Source of the DNA: Leptodactylus fallax | Lineage: Eukaryota > Chordata > Amphibia > Anura > Leptodactylidae | Length of the DNA stretch: 64,000 nucleotides | Direction of reading: 5' to 3' | Assembly (NCBI GenBank): GCA_947044405.1 | Contig: CAMRHE010000157.1 | Location: 1-64,000 of the forward strand | In this document: positions 24,512 to 36,724 of the stretch, piece after piece | How positions within the stretch are numbered: position 1 is the stretch's first letter | How the letters are laid out: the number at the start of each line of letters is the position of its first letter | The notes under the pieces: model-generated | Told to the model about the DNA's origin: nothing | The model's database searches: none | The model's input: the letters and a program-made list of their open reading frames with translations, nothing else | Made by a program: the position numbers and the translations under genes

Positions 24512-25074
24512 CATTAGAGATGAACCAAACTTGTTCACCAGGAATGTGAAGTGCTAATATTATACTCTGGGGTCTCCTCAGACTCCAGAGTATAAGAATT
24601 GAAGGTCAAGGGGAGGTAAATAAAAATAAAAACAAGTTATACTCACCATGTCTCACCTCTCCTAGGCATCCTGGCAGTGTTCTGCAGTTCCCCAGTGTTC
24701 TCTTCAGGTCTCTTCTGGCCTCTAGCTGAAGTCTTTTGATGACCCTTGGGCACGTGATGTCAACCGGAAGCCTGAAGAGGAAGTTGGGGACTTCTGGATG
24801 CTGCAAGGATGCCAAGGAGAGATGAGGCAAGGTGAGTATGTGAGGATGCTCATGAGGTCAGACAAGGTGAGTATAATTGTTTGTTATTTTTACTCACCTC
24901 CCCTGATCCTCCACTTTATACTTTGGAATCTAAGGAGATAAGTCTCTGAGGAGACCACAGAGTATAATAGTGTTCCATGGGTGACAAACCTCAGAACTTT
25001 CTGATTTGGACCAAGCCCAAACTTTTTAGAAATTTGGATTGAATCTGGTTCAATCCGAGTCAGTTCACTCATCC
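24512..25074. mobile_element. hAT-like miniature transposon
   Basis: Begins tagagatgaaccaaact and ends agttcactcatccctg, matching the ends of the 11.1-kb element in style. The inside is partly palindromic (two facing tactcacc/ggtgagta segments). The flanking 8-mers agree at only about six positions, so the borders are approximate. Confidence 0.5.
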
Positions 25075-25104
25075 CTGTCTAACATGTCACTGTGTTGGCG
25101 CCAA

Positions 25105-25260
25105 AAAAAGAGGTGTAGTATACCTTGTGGGGGGTCAGTAAAGGGGACATTATACTGTGTGGGGGCAGTAAAGGGAGTGTTGTACTGTGTAGAGGCCAAA
25201 TATGGGGATTTTCTGATCTACACATGGGGTGTGGTATTGGTAAGAGGGGTGTGGCCTAAA
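25105..25260 (+). repeat. short minisatellite, ~33-bp unit
   Basis: Three to four units around attatactgtgtgggggcag. Same core as the arrays near 39.9 kb. Confidence 0.65.
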
Positions 25261-26829
25261 ACTTTAAAGATCGCCAGATTGCCCGCTAATGTTGGTGAAG
25301 AGAGTTGCATTTTGACCCCTAGTGTGTTGTGACCAGTTACAAAAATGTCAAGTCACGGTTGTGTTTTTTCTAGCTTATTGTGTATGCTTTTTGTGTGAAT
25401 TCAGATTTTTTTTTTTTTTTTTGAAGAGGGGATACCTTTCTATACATTGCCTCAGACAGCAGAGAGGTTAGGTTCACCCCTGTCAGCTACCATGCATTAT
25501 ACAAGAGCCCACCCATCAGTACTCTAGTGAGAAGCAGCGTACAGATTTCAGGTGGCAATAGAGAAACAAGAGAAAGAATAAACATGGGATAGAATGTGGA
25601 TTTCAGTCCAGGATTTCATAGAAAGCAATCAAAATCTGTTAATATATTATGTTACCACTTGTATTAATGTCATATGTGCTACCAGAAAATAAAAAATTCT
25701 TTGAAAGTAGTACTGCCAAATAATACATCTAAAAACAACCAAAAAAATCCAACCTGTCAGGTGAATTTTTCCACAAATATCTGTCTTCAGTCTGCATTAC
25801 AACAGAAAATGACAGTTGCCATGACATGGTTGACATCAGTCTTTAAAGCCACCCAAAGTCTCTTTTGAATGACCAGACTTAGACACAATCTAGCACTGAA
25901 TCTGAGGTAGCATACCAACCATTCCTTTTAGTTCCCACCAATCTTGTGCCCATGTCTTTCTGTGTCACTAACTACCTTTCTTCATTTTTTCTTTACGTAT
26001 TGTAATGTATTGGGTTATGATTTTTCATATTGGATTTGTTATGCGCCATGTATAGATTTACTATTTACTTTTAACTTATGTTCTACATTGTTGTATGTAG
26101 TATTCCTTTAATAAAAAGAACACACAACACTACAAGACTGACAGTTTGAAATAAATATTATGTAGCAATAACAACAGTCAAATTAAAAAATGTTCTCGGC
26201 AAATACTGTATAAATCTGGAGAAGATGAGAGGAAAATTTAGCATCCTGCCAGTTGCTGTGCCACACCCGTCCACATACAGATGGATTTCACATCACCCAT
26301 ACTTGCCATAATAAAATAGAAATTCAGATAATTTACTCCACCGTAACTGTTATTTTTTCCAAGTAACTTTTAGCCTAGCCAAGTGTAGAACTTACTAGAT
26401 CCAAAGTTCATGACACGATAGATGAGGCTCAGTTGTAGGCAAACCGCCTTTGCTACATGTGCAGCAGTACAGTAGAGGAAGGCCATGATGATGTTGGGAG
26501 GATTAACACTCACAAGAGTAGGTTGTAGAAAGCAAGAACTCAAGGTTTACTGATAGTAAACAGGTGGTAAACAGCAAAATTTAATCCATATGATGGAGGC
26601 ACAATTCTTAGGAACTACCACATGGATAGAGCTGAGGTTTGGAGATGGTACTCCCTGGCCAGTTAATACCTCCTTTGCGAGGGCAGTCTTCCTCTTGTAC
26701 AGTGTGCTTTAAATCTCTCCATCAATCCACAAAGATGTCTGCAATGCTGTGGGTACAGATCCAAAAGAGTGCCTTGTCTGACCCGAGGCTAAGAGGCTGG
26801 GTCGTGGCAAGAAAGTCCATCTAACAGTT
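25261..26829. other. unassigned non-coding
   Basis: AT-rich. An A-rich stretch with aataaaaag near 26111 could be the tail of an old retroposon, but no body was identified. Confidence 0.4.
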
Positions 26830-27211
26830 ATCCTAAGGCTAAGGCCCCATGTGGTGTCCCGCAGCAAAATAGCGCTGCGGGAAAAACCGCGGCGTCAACG
26901 CACCACAGTTCTTCCCGCAGTGCTTTAGACAGAAAATTTGCAGAGGTTTCCTCTGCGGAGTTTCAGTTTCAATTATACCTATGAGGAAAACGCCAGCGTT
27001 TCCGTAGGTATAATCGACATGCTGCGATTTCCAAAACCGCACCGGTTTTGGAAATCGCTGCATGTCTGCAGTTCAGTTCTTACCTCAAGGTGGGCATTGG
27101 ATTCGCTAGAATCCCATACACTTTGCTCTGACTGTAAAACAACGCAAATTTTTTCTGAGGCGTTTACGCCGCGGGCGAATCGCGGCGTTTACGCCACGTG
27201 GGGCCCCGGCC
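26830..27211. mobile_element. hAT-like 'ggccccat' repeat with flanking duplication
   Basis: Starts with aaggctaaggccccatgtgg inside the left border and ends ccacgtggggccccggcc. The 9-mer ctaacagtt occurs directly before the left border (26821-26829) and again at 27211-27219, consistent with an 8-9-bp hAT target duplication. The interior has three stacked stems, including ccaaaaccg/cggttttgg. Confidence 0.75.
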
Positions 27212-27219
27212 TAACAGTT

Positions 27220-28739
27220 TCTTCTTGCACACAACATCCACAAAATGAGCAGGGACCTTTCCCATCTCCTGACTGCAGAACAACACAATGGCTGACTTAT
27301 TACTTGCTTGGGTCAGCCTAACTAGAGACATCTCCTCACAACTATCTTCTTCCCTTCCCAAACTAGAGCTTTACAAGTCAAGGGTCATACCATCAGCTTA
27401 ATTCTCAGCCCAATGGTTTGTTCCATTAAAGACCCAGCAACACATTACATATAAAGCCATCATAACAGCACAAATATGGCAATAAATACACAGCTTCCTA
27501 AACACACATAAGACAACACAATCAACCTTTTCTTTTGCAGCTCTTCTACTGTGTAAGTACTGGGAAAGTTCAAAAATTTGCAGCTGTTGAAAAATTTTGA
27601 GAATACAAATGTTTTTGTCTGAATAGTGGAAATAAAACCTATACTTTATTGGCAAATTTTGTGTACTTTAATTAGTAATAAGTTATAACCTATTGGTCTA
27701 CAATATAGACACGTTTTACATTAGGTTGCATTCTGTTAAAACAATAGGATATATTTTTCAAAACAAATACCAGGCATACATGGAGGGTTCTTCACCATTT
27801 TATTATTTCAGTGGCTTTGACCCCTTAAAATTTCCCCCTAAATGATTTACAGAATGCAATATAAATAGTCTGTACTTCCTGTAAGATTACTGTGTACATG
27901 GCTTGTTCTTGTGACAGATGTCAACCAATGCTATTGTCAAATATACAGGAAACAAAAAATGGAGCATGTAAGAAGTTATAGTGTGAACAGAGCCTTATCA
28001 CGATGTATAAACAAGTAAGCAAGTTTGCATGTCCTCAACTTTTTTCTCTTATTTCAGAACTATATTTTCACAATATTAGGACACTGGCAAAAATAAAGGT
28101 AATCTATTACTTCAAATGGAAAAAAAATAGGATTTCCTAATAGGAAATTTGTTACATTTTACGTGTCTTGTTTAATTCAATTTCTTAACATATAAGCATA
28201 GGTTTGCTATAGGTCAACCTACATTTTTAACCTATGACCCTTCATTATATGTGAATGAGGCTCTGGTAGAGTTCAGGTTTACATGCAAAATCCCCCTCAA
28301 TGGTAGCATTAATACAGATGTCATGGTTACAAGAAATCAGCAAAATAGCACCACCAGCAACTAAATGAAAACAGTTGGTGGCTAGAGGCAGTGGCTATGT
28401 CCAGTCTACCACTTCAAATATCAAGCCGGATAAAGTAGCATTATAGGATAATGCCTGTAAAACCACTAGATCTGGTTTGGGATGGAGAAATGAGCATTGC
28501 TGTCATTGATGTACAGAGTTCTGGCACATGAAAAAAAAAAATATTTTTCATGCACAATGAATTCGGTGTTGGAAACTCAAAATGCTAGAGATGCAGTACA
28601 TTTTATATAGGTTTTACTATATATTAATATATGCAAAATGATCTAATAGACATATCTCTCATGGCAGATTCCTTTATGGAGGCACTCAAGAGACCATGTC
28701 ATTCTGTACTATGGAACCATGCCATTCTGCATGTATAAC
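27220..28739. other. unassigned non-coding
   Basis: No supported gene or repeat border. Confidence 0.5.
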
Positions 28740-28747
28740 ACCATATA

Positions 28748-29232
28748 AGGACAACAATCCGGAAACAGCGCTGTATGCAGATAAGTGAAATTGGCTTGGC
28801 TAAGATCCCTTTTGCTGTCTCAAGGCTCGGTGAGTCAAAAGCAAATTGAGGATCTGTTACATCCAATAGAGGGCGCATGAGCTCCCCAGCTCCTTTCCCA
28901 TAATGCCTTGTGATATTGTGATATGTAGATGCTAAGTAGAGGGCAAAAGGCAATTAAAATCTCTACACACCTTCACTGGTGCTCTCCTCAATGTGAGAGA
29001 TTCTTGTCCCTAACCCACTCATTGCCTCCCACTAAGCCAGCCAATTCACTTTGCTCTGTACTGATGAAGGACAACAATCCGGAAACAGCGCTGTATGCAG
29101 ATAAGTGAAATTGGCTTGGCTAAGATCCCTTTTGCTGTCTCAAGGCTCGGTGAGTCAAAAGCAAATTGAGGATCTGTTACATCCAATAGAGGGCGCATGA
29201 GCTCCCCAGCTCCTTTCCCATAATGCCTTGTG
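28748..29232. mobile_element. 485-bp element with identical 165-bp terminal direct repeats
   Basis: The segments 28748-28912 and 29068-29232 are identical, separated by 155 bp of unique sequence. The 8-mer accatata stands immediately outside each end (28740-28747, 29233-29240). Direct terminal repeats flush with a target duplication resemble an LTR or TRIM layout, but the ends are not TG...CA and 8 bp is long for an LTR element. A partial tandem dimer of one insertion, as in Penelope-like elements, is the alternative. The short reading frames inside are duplicated with the repeat and are not genes. Confidence 0.7.
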
Positions 29233-29240
29233 ACCATATA

Positions 29241-29600
29241 ACAAAGACATTTTCTGTACACAAGCACTTACAAAACAAAAAGATTTGGGATTTTCTTTGC
29301 TACTGTTTGTTCACACACATTTTAGGATTGGGTATTTGTCTTTTGTCTTATATACTGTAACATTAAACAGTTTTTCAGGTTTCACCATATCTGGCAATGC
29401 AGGGTTTTAAGGCTTTGTCCCATTGACTTGAATGAGACAAAGCTGTAATACCCTTTGCAGCCGCTACTAAATAGATGGTGTGCTGGTGGGTGGACATATG
29501 TAGACATTGAATAGACTGCAGAACATAACAGCTGGTGGGTGTTGTGAGAGTCAGATCCCTATGAATCTGATATTGCTGATGACCTAAGTTAAGGACAGGC
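29241..29600. other. unassigned non-coding
   Basis: No gene or repeat border seen. Confidence 0.5.
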
Positions 29601-29750
29601 CATCAGTGGTTAGCACTGCAGACTTGCAGCACTGGAGTCCAGGGTGGGTTCGAATCCTGCCGAGGACAACATCTGCAAGTAGTTTGTATGTTCTCTCCAT
29701 GTTTGCATGGGTTTCCTTCGGGCACTCCGGTTTCCTCCCACATTCCAAAG
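29601..29750 (+). mobile_element. tRNA-headed SINE, 5' half
   Basis: An A-box-like tggttagcactg (near 29607) and a B-box gggttcgaatcc (near 29646) mark a tRNA-derived head. The body runs gacaacatctgcaagtag, tttgtatgttctctccatg and ctccggtttcctcccaca, then stops at ttccaaag, where the hAT element begins. The 3' half resumes at 31525. Confidence 0.85.
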
Positions 29751-30393
29751 CAGAGGCTTAGCTAGGGGTTCAGCACGGGGGGGCGAACATGTTCAAATAG
29801 GCCCCCAACTTGGACATGTTCGTATACCAATACTATCAGTATACAACATCCTTGGTTCCTCACTTTTCTAGGCACCTGACCCACATTGTCCTCACCTGCA
29901 CAAAGCCCCCATCCTGCTGCTACCCCAATTATAAAATATATGATATTACCCCCCCCATAATGAATAATACTCCCAAGTGCATATTTAAATTAATAACTTC
30001 CCTGTGCACCCCTTTAAATAGTGCCCCTTATTAATAATGCCCCAGGTGTTTCCTAATTAAAAAAGAAAAAAAAGGGAAAAAAAAATATTGGGGTTCCAAT
30101 ACCCAGGACCCCCAGGAACAGCTGTTTGAATGAACCGTGGTATCTGTAAGCGCCGTGACCGCTTCTCAGTTTACACAGTGTCATTCTTTTCATAGTGGCC
30201 ATGTAATGTAACTACAGCCTCGTCCTATACACATCTATGTGACAAGGCTGGAATGACATTACACGGTCACTATAAACAGACAGCGTGTGATATAAACAGG
30301 TGCCATAGCCCCTTCATGCAGTTGATCAGTGGGGAATCACTTATCTCTTATTGATGATCTATTCTGAGGATAGATAATCAATAAAGGTGAGCT

Positions 30394-30905
30394 GGAAAAC
30401 GCCTTGCCCCATGTGGCGTCCTGCAGCAAAAAAGAGCTGCGGGAAAAACCGCGGTGATGATGTATCGCAGTTTTTCCTGCAGCACTTTGCACAGAAAGTT
30501 CGCAGAGGTTTCCTCTGCGGACTTTCTGCTTCAATTATATCTATAGGGAAACCGCTGGCGTTTCCATATGTATAATTGACATGCTGCGATTTCCAAAACT
30601 GCGACTGTTTTGGAAATCGCACAGTGTCCACTGCGCATATTTTACTGCAAAGTGGGGATAGGATGGGGCCCCATGTGGCGAAAACCCACAGAAAAAAACC
30701 CGGCATTTTACATCTAGCAAATCTCATCCACACATTGCGGAAAAATATGTGCAGCAGACGAACTGCAATTTCCAAAACCGTTGCAGTTTTGGAAATTTCA
30801 GCATGTCAATTATACCTATTGAAACACTGGAAACACAATGTTACCGCCGCGGTTTTTCCTGCAGCGCTTTTTTTGCTGCAGCCCGCTATGTGGGGCCTTA
30901 GCCTT
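30394..30905. mobile_element. one to two 'ggccccat' repeats nested in the hAT element
   Basis: Runs from cttgccccatgtggcg to tgtggggccttagcct. A second start (ggggccccatgtggcg near 30665) in the middle suggests two adjoining copies. The family palindromes are well kept (ccaaaactgcgactgttttgg). Open frames of 117-138 codons here are read-through of the palindromes, not genes. Confidence 0.7.
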
Positions 30906-30924
30906 AATAAAGCCCAAGTGCCTC

Positions 30925-31200
30925 TTTAATTAAATTAATTGACCCTCATATTATGCCCCTGATTCCCCCTGACATAAGTACTGCACCTCTAATGACCCCT
31001 TATATCAATGACCACCCCCTTATGTTCGTAATGTCTCCTAATATAAATGATGCCCCCTAATGACCGTTTTATAAATAACCTCCCCCTTGTATTCATAATA
31101 CCCCGTAATAACACTTATATAAATGACTCCCCCATCGTCATAATGCCCCCTAATGAATCCTCCCATTATAGTTATATTTTCCCCTCCTAACCACCCTTTA
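30925..31200. repeat. degenerate tandem array
   Basis: Repeated motif of the type aatgaccccctta / ataatgccccctaatga in units of about 30-40 bp, within the hAT element. Unit borders are loose. Confidence 0.5.
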
Positions 31201-31524
31201 AACTATTAATATACCCACAACTGCGCTAAAAGAACAAAACAAAAGTAATACTTACCTACCTGCAATCCTGATGAATGGAGCCGCCACTTCCTCCCTGTCC
31301 ATGCACAGGACGTCTGTGTCTGAGCGCATGCAGCGAGATGTTGGCAATGTTGGTTCGGTTTACAATACTGTTAAGTTGCAGGATATGTTTTAACTAGATC
31401 GGTTTCTGCAGACACCGATCTAGTTAGAAATAAAGGATGTATTAATGGCGGCCCCGGGGTGCGCCTCAAAGAGTCAGTGAGCCCGGGGCCCCCTCTGCCC
31501 CCCCCCCCCCCAGCTACACCTCTG

Positions 31525-31655
31525 CTCCAAAGACATACTGATAGGGAATATAGATTGTGAGCCCTATATGGGACAGTGACCACAATGTCTGTAAAGCACC
31601 GCAGAATATGATGGCACTATACAAGTAAGCATAATAAATAAAAATAAATAAATAT
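31525..31655 (+). mobile_element. tRNA-headed SINE, 3' half
   Basis: Continues the body from ctccaaagacatactgatag through tagattgtgagccc to gcactatacaagtaag, and ends in (aata)n. Together with 29601-29750 this makes one SINE once the hAT insertion is set aside. Confidence 0.85.
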
Positions 31656-31737
31656 CATGAAACTGAAACAGCACTTTAACAAATGAGGCAAATCTATTCT
31701 ATTGATACTCTGGGTATCTGAAAAAAATTCTCAACCC

Positions 31738-31935
31738 TCAGCCAGACATGGCCTGCAGCCTAGTCCATCATTTTATTCCATGCTGCACTTCCACTCATGT
31801 TGCCACAGCTACCACCTCTATCCCAGACATGTCCTGCAGCCTGGTCCATCATATTATTCCATGGTGCACTGCCACTCATGTTACCACAGCTACCAGCACT
31901 GCCACCACTCAGCCAGACATGTCCGGCAGCCTGGT
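31738..31935. repeat. tandem repeat, three units of 81-90 bp
   Basis: Units begin at ccagacatg near 31742, 31823 and 31913 and share tgcagcctggtccatca and cactcatgtt. The third unit merges into the 0.73-kb duplication. Confidence 0.75.
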
Positions 31936-32664
31936 CCATCACATTCCACTATACCACACTGTTGATGCCACAGTGTTGGCATAAAAAAAATGTATTTCAC
32001 ATCTACTCCCATAAAGAGATAATTTTGGATGGCTTTTTTTTTTTTTTTTGAAAAGTCATTTCTTATTCACTTTTCAGTTAGGCTTACAGTCACAAATGTG
32101 TCTCCTACATAACAACAAGCCTGTAGCACTTACAAGTTATCAAAAGTTATCATAATTTTTACCATTGCTTCTTGCAATATGGCCACCATGTGTGTCTAAA
32201 AAAATCACTTGCAAGCCCCTTTTACACCAAGAATGGTCATTTTTGGAGCATTTAATATATTCAAATGCGTAAAAGCAAGTGTCAGTGCAGTGTATGGTTA
32301 AACTCAGCGTTTGTATCCACTGCTTACCATCAGTTTTTCCATAGACATACATGTCACTTTCAGTTTGACCAAGGGCGTAAATACCAGGGTAGCAGTGGTA
32401 GCAGCTGCCACAGGGCCCGGAACATTATGGGGCCCGGAGCCCTGTGGCAACCGCTACCGCGAACCCCACAAACACTGCTATCGTTATACTCCGGGTCTTT
32501 TGAGACCCCCCGAGTATAATGATCGGAGGCCCGGGGGGAGGTGAGGAAACATAAAAAACACTGTAACTCACTTCTCCTACACTCTGCAGCCTTCGGGCCT
32601 GTTTGGTGACGTCCCAGACGTCAGCCGACGTCATTATGCGGCAGCCTGTCCATCCGGAAGCCTA
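31936..32664. repeat. copy 1 of a ~731-bp tandem duplication
   Basis: Matches 32667-33376 at an offset of about 731 bp, with few differences, from acattccactatacc to gacgtcattatgcg. From 32370 on it holds the left end of a hAT element (caagggcgtaaatacc). Confidence 0.85.
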
Positions 32665-33376
32665 GTTCATCACATTCCACTATACCACACTGTTGATGCC
32701 ACAGTGTTGGCATAAAAAAAATGTATTTCACATCTACTCCCATAAAGAGATAATTTTGGATGGCTTTTTTTTTTTTTTTTTTTTGAAAAGTCAATTCTTA
32801 TTCACTTTTCAGTTAGGCTTACAGTCACAAATGTGTCTCCTACATAACAACAAGCCTGTAGCACTTACAAGTTATCAAAAGTTATCATAATTTTTACCAT
32901 TGCTTCTTGCAATATGGCCACCATGTGTGTCTAAAAAAAAATCACTTGCAAGCCCCTTTTACACCAAGAATGGTCATTTTTGGAGCATTTAATATATTCA
33001 AATGCGTAAAAGCAAGTGTCAGTGCAGTGTATGGTTAAACTCAGCGTTTGTATCCACTGCTTACCATCAGTTTTTCCATAGACATACATGTCACTTTCAG
33101 TTTGACCAGGGGTATAAATACCGGGGTAGCAGCGGTAGCAGCTGCCACAAGGCCCGGAACATTATGGGGCCCGGAGCCCTGTGATAGCCGTTACGACGAA
33201 CCCCACAAACACTGCTATCGTTATACTCGGGGTCTTTTTCAGACATCGGAGTATAACAATCGGGGGCCCAGGGGAGGTTAGGGAACATAAAAAACACTGT
33301 AACTCACTTCTCCTACACTCTGCAGGCTTCGGGCCTGTTTTGTGACGTCCCAGACGTCAGCCGACGTCATTATGCG
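32665..33376. repeat. copy 2 of the ~731-bp tandem duplication
   Basis: Second copy. Differences from copy 1 are mainly in the poly-T length near 32766 and single bases. Its hAT element continues past the duplicated part to a proper right end at 33760. Confidence 0.85.
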
Positions 33377-33760
33377 TTGCGACGCCGGCCTGACTCATGC
33401 GAGATCCAGTCCAACATTGAAGATGGCCGAAGTAGCACAACAGAGTGCATCGGAGCCAGGGAGAGATAAGTAGCATTGTTTTTTATGTTTGTATCCTACC
33501 CTGGGTCTCCGATCATTAGACTCTGGGGTCTGAAAAGGCCCCAGAGTATAATAATCGTTCATGGGTGGTCCACAATGGGCCATAATACTGTGTGCAGGGG
33601 CCACTATGGGGAATAATACTGTGTGCAGGGGCCACTATGGCACATAAAAGTGTGTGTAGGAATGCGGTTTGTGCGGGGGGGGGGTTGGGGCCGGCGGTTC
33701 AGGGGCGGCCCCATGTCAAATGTTCGTCTTGGGGCCCAGCCATTCCTAGTTACACCACTG
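33107..33760. mobile_element. non-autonomous hAT element (654 bp)
   Basis: Ends caggggtataaataccggg and cctagttacaccactg are inverted hAT-type termini. The flanks agtttgac and actttgac agree at seven of eight bases. The interior holds a short minisatellite at 33555-33660. The left 270 bp are also present at 32370-32640 through the tandem duplication. Confidence 0.75.
33555..33660 (+). repeat. short minisatellite inside the hAT element
   Basis: Three units of about 34 bp around aatactgtgtgcaggggcca. Confidence 0.75.
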
Positions 33761-33768
33761 ACTTTGAC

Positions 33769-34638
33769 ATAGCATCAGCTGTGTTTTCCTTAGAGTGCTA
33801 GAAATTGGATAGATAGGCTCAAAGGAACCTATCTTATTCAAGTTTTAAGACACTTTAAGTTGTGATTCTTACCGAACTTGTTTGACCTGAAATCTGGGAT
33901 TCGAGCCACCCACACCCGAAACTAAATGAATCTTGAGATGTTCACTCATCTCTATTTACAACATATAGATAGATATTTGGAGGTTCTCCGTTTTAATTCT
34001 TCTTATCTCAATAACTGAAGCTAGGAAGAAATCATATTTATCCATACTTGCCAACATTCTGGTAGGAGTATGTGGTAGAACAGCATGCCACAATAATATT
34101 TCAGTGAGATCACACCTCTTCTGGATATTGATACACACCCTTTTGGACATTGTCATTCTCCCTTTCCTGTAACATGGACACAAAATATGCTGGTCACATC
34201 CCTTTTATGGATATGCCCAAGCCTCCTATAAAATGACAGGTAGCCCAGTGGATGCAGGAACATTTCACACATGATATTTGCCTGCTCTTCTGGGAATCTG
34301 AGAGGTCACCCCTTTTTTTGGGATCCTCCCGGATGTTTCAGGAAAGTTGGCAAGTATTTATCCTTAGTACAGCCCTGACATACAGACTATGTTCACAGTA
34401 AACAACAGAGCACTAGAGCTTATTGTTATGCTTTCAATGTAGGTGGGAAAATGAACATAACTATTAACTTTGAAGAAACCTTATAAAGGTATTTAACAGG
34501 GATGGGAAAGAGTAAAGAGTTGTGGCAGATACGTATGGGGTAAAATAATAGAACGCACATGGGACTGCCCAATAATGTCCTACCATCTCCTGCCAAGGGC
34601 ACAGAGCTCAGGTAGGTTTCTACAGTTATCTCTTTACC
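33769..34638. other. unassigned non-coding
   Basis: A tcactcatctctatt motif near 33945 looks like a lone hAT right end; the left end was not found. No gene. Confidence 0.4.
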
Positions 34639-34642
34639 TTAA

Positions 34643-35009
34643 GGGGTATTCCTATCATAAAAAGTTATTTTGGAGGTCTCTGGGGTTCCAACTGCACAGA
34701 CCCTCATTATTTAGAAGAATGGTGAAGTTTTGTCCCCTGTTTTGAAAGGAGTGGTGAATGGGATGGTGCTCATACCACTCTATTCATCTGAATGAGAGCA
34801 TTAAAGATAGCCAAAATATGGCACTCCACTATATCCAGTATTCGCATTGAAATGAATGGAGCGGTGCACATGCTGACCCATTCCGAAGGGGGGAATAAAC
34901 TCCTCATTCTCCTGATTAGTGGGGACCTAACTGCTTAGACCTCTACCAATATACAAGATATCCTCAATCCTATGGATAGAGGATAAGGTGTTAAGATAAT
35001 AATACCCCT
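34643..35009. mobile_element. TTAA-type miniature transposon
   Basis: TTAA at both borders (34639-34642, 35010-35013) with ends ggggtattcctatcat and ataataataccccT as imperfect inverted repeats. Internal ctctggggttccaac and cctatggatagaggata recall the 4.8-kb element. Confidence 0.65.
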
Positions 35010-35013
35010 TTAA

Positions 35014-36720
35014 CATTTAGCTTGTACACTTGGCATGAGATATCCTGAAACAAGTAGCCCAAGGTCGTCTCATTCCACTCATCTTAGCATATCTCGATTG
35101 TAAAGGAAAGGTGGACAAATTTGTGTATTAATCTGTCCTGTTTTTAATTTCAGAAAAAAGTGGCAGCCGGTACAGTACATCTTTCCTCTATTAAATCATG
35201 TGAATATTGACTGTGTGAAAATTATTTTTAATTGTATTTTCACAATCTCTTCTCTAATTTTGCCTTCAAGATAATGGATGACATCAGGCTCACTATTAAG
35301 CTACTGTATTGTACTATCACAAGGGAAGCCACATAATAAATGCTGGCTTTATCTGCAGCTTTCTCTGCAGAAGCTGCATAGGATATGGAAATCAGGACTG
35401 TGTGTGTTGGTGTGGACTATGTATTTCTTGCATCATGCTATTTTTCTAACTTTCTTTGCTTGAGCATTGTTTTGAAAGAATGCACACACCACTATATCCA
35501 AATATCTAATGGCAAGGATGTCAACCTCATAAGTAGATCTAGCCAAAAACGGCAAACCTCAAGATTATGGGGGATAACAGAATGACTCTACCCATGGAAG
35601 AAGCCTCATTTTGGTTGGCTTTGTAGATCAAGCCAAGGTTAAATCCTTGCCATGGCTCATTGTGTCAATAACAACAAATGAACTATTAAGGGTGAGACCA
35701 GAGGTGCAGCTGACTGCAAGTGGCCAAACCACATGTGGTGTCCAATGACTCAATGAGTATTTTTATTGGGAAATTGCACAGCCATTGTCATAAAATATAT
35801 GTTAACCAACGGAGACTCCGGCGCAGATGTGAACGTAGCCTTAGAATATTAGTATGACAAATATATATACATGTGACATATGACAAATATATATACATTG
35901 GAAAGTATACTGTATATACATGTTACAAGTGACATTTGCATTATTATTATCACATTACTAAAAAAGTCATGTGACTAACTGTATGTGTGTAGCCCCTGGC
36001 ATTGACCGCTAATGGTTCTTCATATACTTACATTTGGGACGCCACATGATGAATTATATCCGTACTGTAGTTCTTGTAAGGGTGGCTGCAGATGAAAACT
36101 GCATTATAAGATAATAACAATACGAGTAATACAATATGTTTTTCTTACAGTTGTTATTACATTGCTATTATTACCATATTAAAATTCTTTATATTCTGTA
36201 TATTTATACATGCAATTTACTATTGGAAACTAGATATCCACAGAGGAAAATACCCCTAAAAATAGCTCAACTCCCCTAAGGCTGGCTCACCACTGGAGCC
36301 CCTGTCTCATTACCTCCCCATGATCACTTTATCTGTGTAGCCTCATCCCTGCCTTAATAATTTATAGAAATAGCAGAAATCGGCAGTGTTACTGACTTTA
36401 TCCCATTCTTATAACTAGCCATGTCCTCATTCCACTTACACCCTAAAGGATTTCTAAGGTAATAACCTCCCAATAGGTGGTGCTAGAAGCACAGTTTTCA
36501 TTTTTCCATAAAAAAACTTATTTGAATATCTTTTCCCAGAATTCCTAGGGGAGCAAGTATGGCGAATAAGTCTCCCTAGTGCACCTTGTCATAAACTTGG
36601 CACAAACTCCCGGGGATATGGACAGGGATTATTAGGACCGGCCTTGGTAAATCATCCCCTATGTTCATATCCACTGGCCAGGCTGACACATTAACAGTAA
36701 TCCAGATGTGAAATGTATAA
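35014..36720. other. unassigned non-coding
   Basis: Contains a duplicated tgacaaatatatatacat (35866-35900) and, near 35815-35840, a ggcgcagatgtgaacgtagc motif that matches the ends of other small repeats. No gene supported. Confidence 0.4.
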
Positions 36721-36724
36721 CTCT

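Larger units (their letters stand above)
29751..31524. mobile_element. 1.77-kb non-autonomous hAT element inserted in a SINE
   Basis: Ends cagaggcttagctagggg and ccccagctacacctctg are inverted repeats of the common hAT type. The flanks ttccaaag (29743-29750) and ctccaaag (31525-31532) differ at one base and are the SINE's own sequence, so the duplication is well supported. The interior is non-coding and carries 'ggccccat' repeat copies and a degenerate array. Confidence 0.85.

Noticed and set aside
28699..29267. Duplicated 73- and 84-codon minus-strand frames sharing a long identical stretch
   Set aside because: The identity comes from the 165-bp DNA repeat; no sign of a protein family.
29601..29660. 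Functional tRNA gene
   Set aside because: A- and B-box motifs are present but the cloverleaf is not intact and the SINE body follows; it is a SINE head.
30359..30775. 138-codon minus-strand open frame
   Set aside because: Entirely within the 'ggccccat' repeat; the palindromes are GC-rich and poor in stops.
31501..31511. Poly-C tract near the hAT right end as a regulatory signal
   Set aside because: It is a simple expansion inside the inverted terminus (ccccagctacacctctg).
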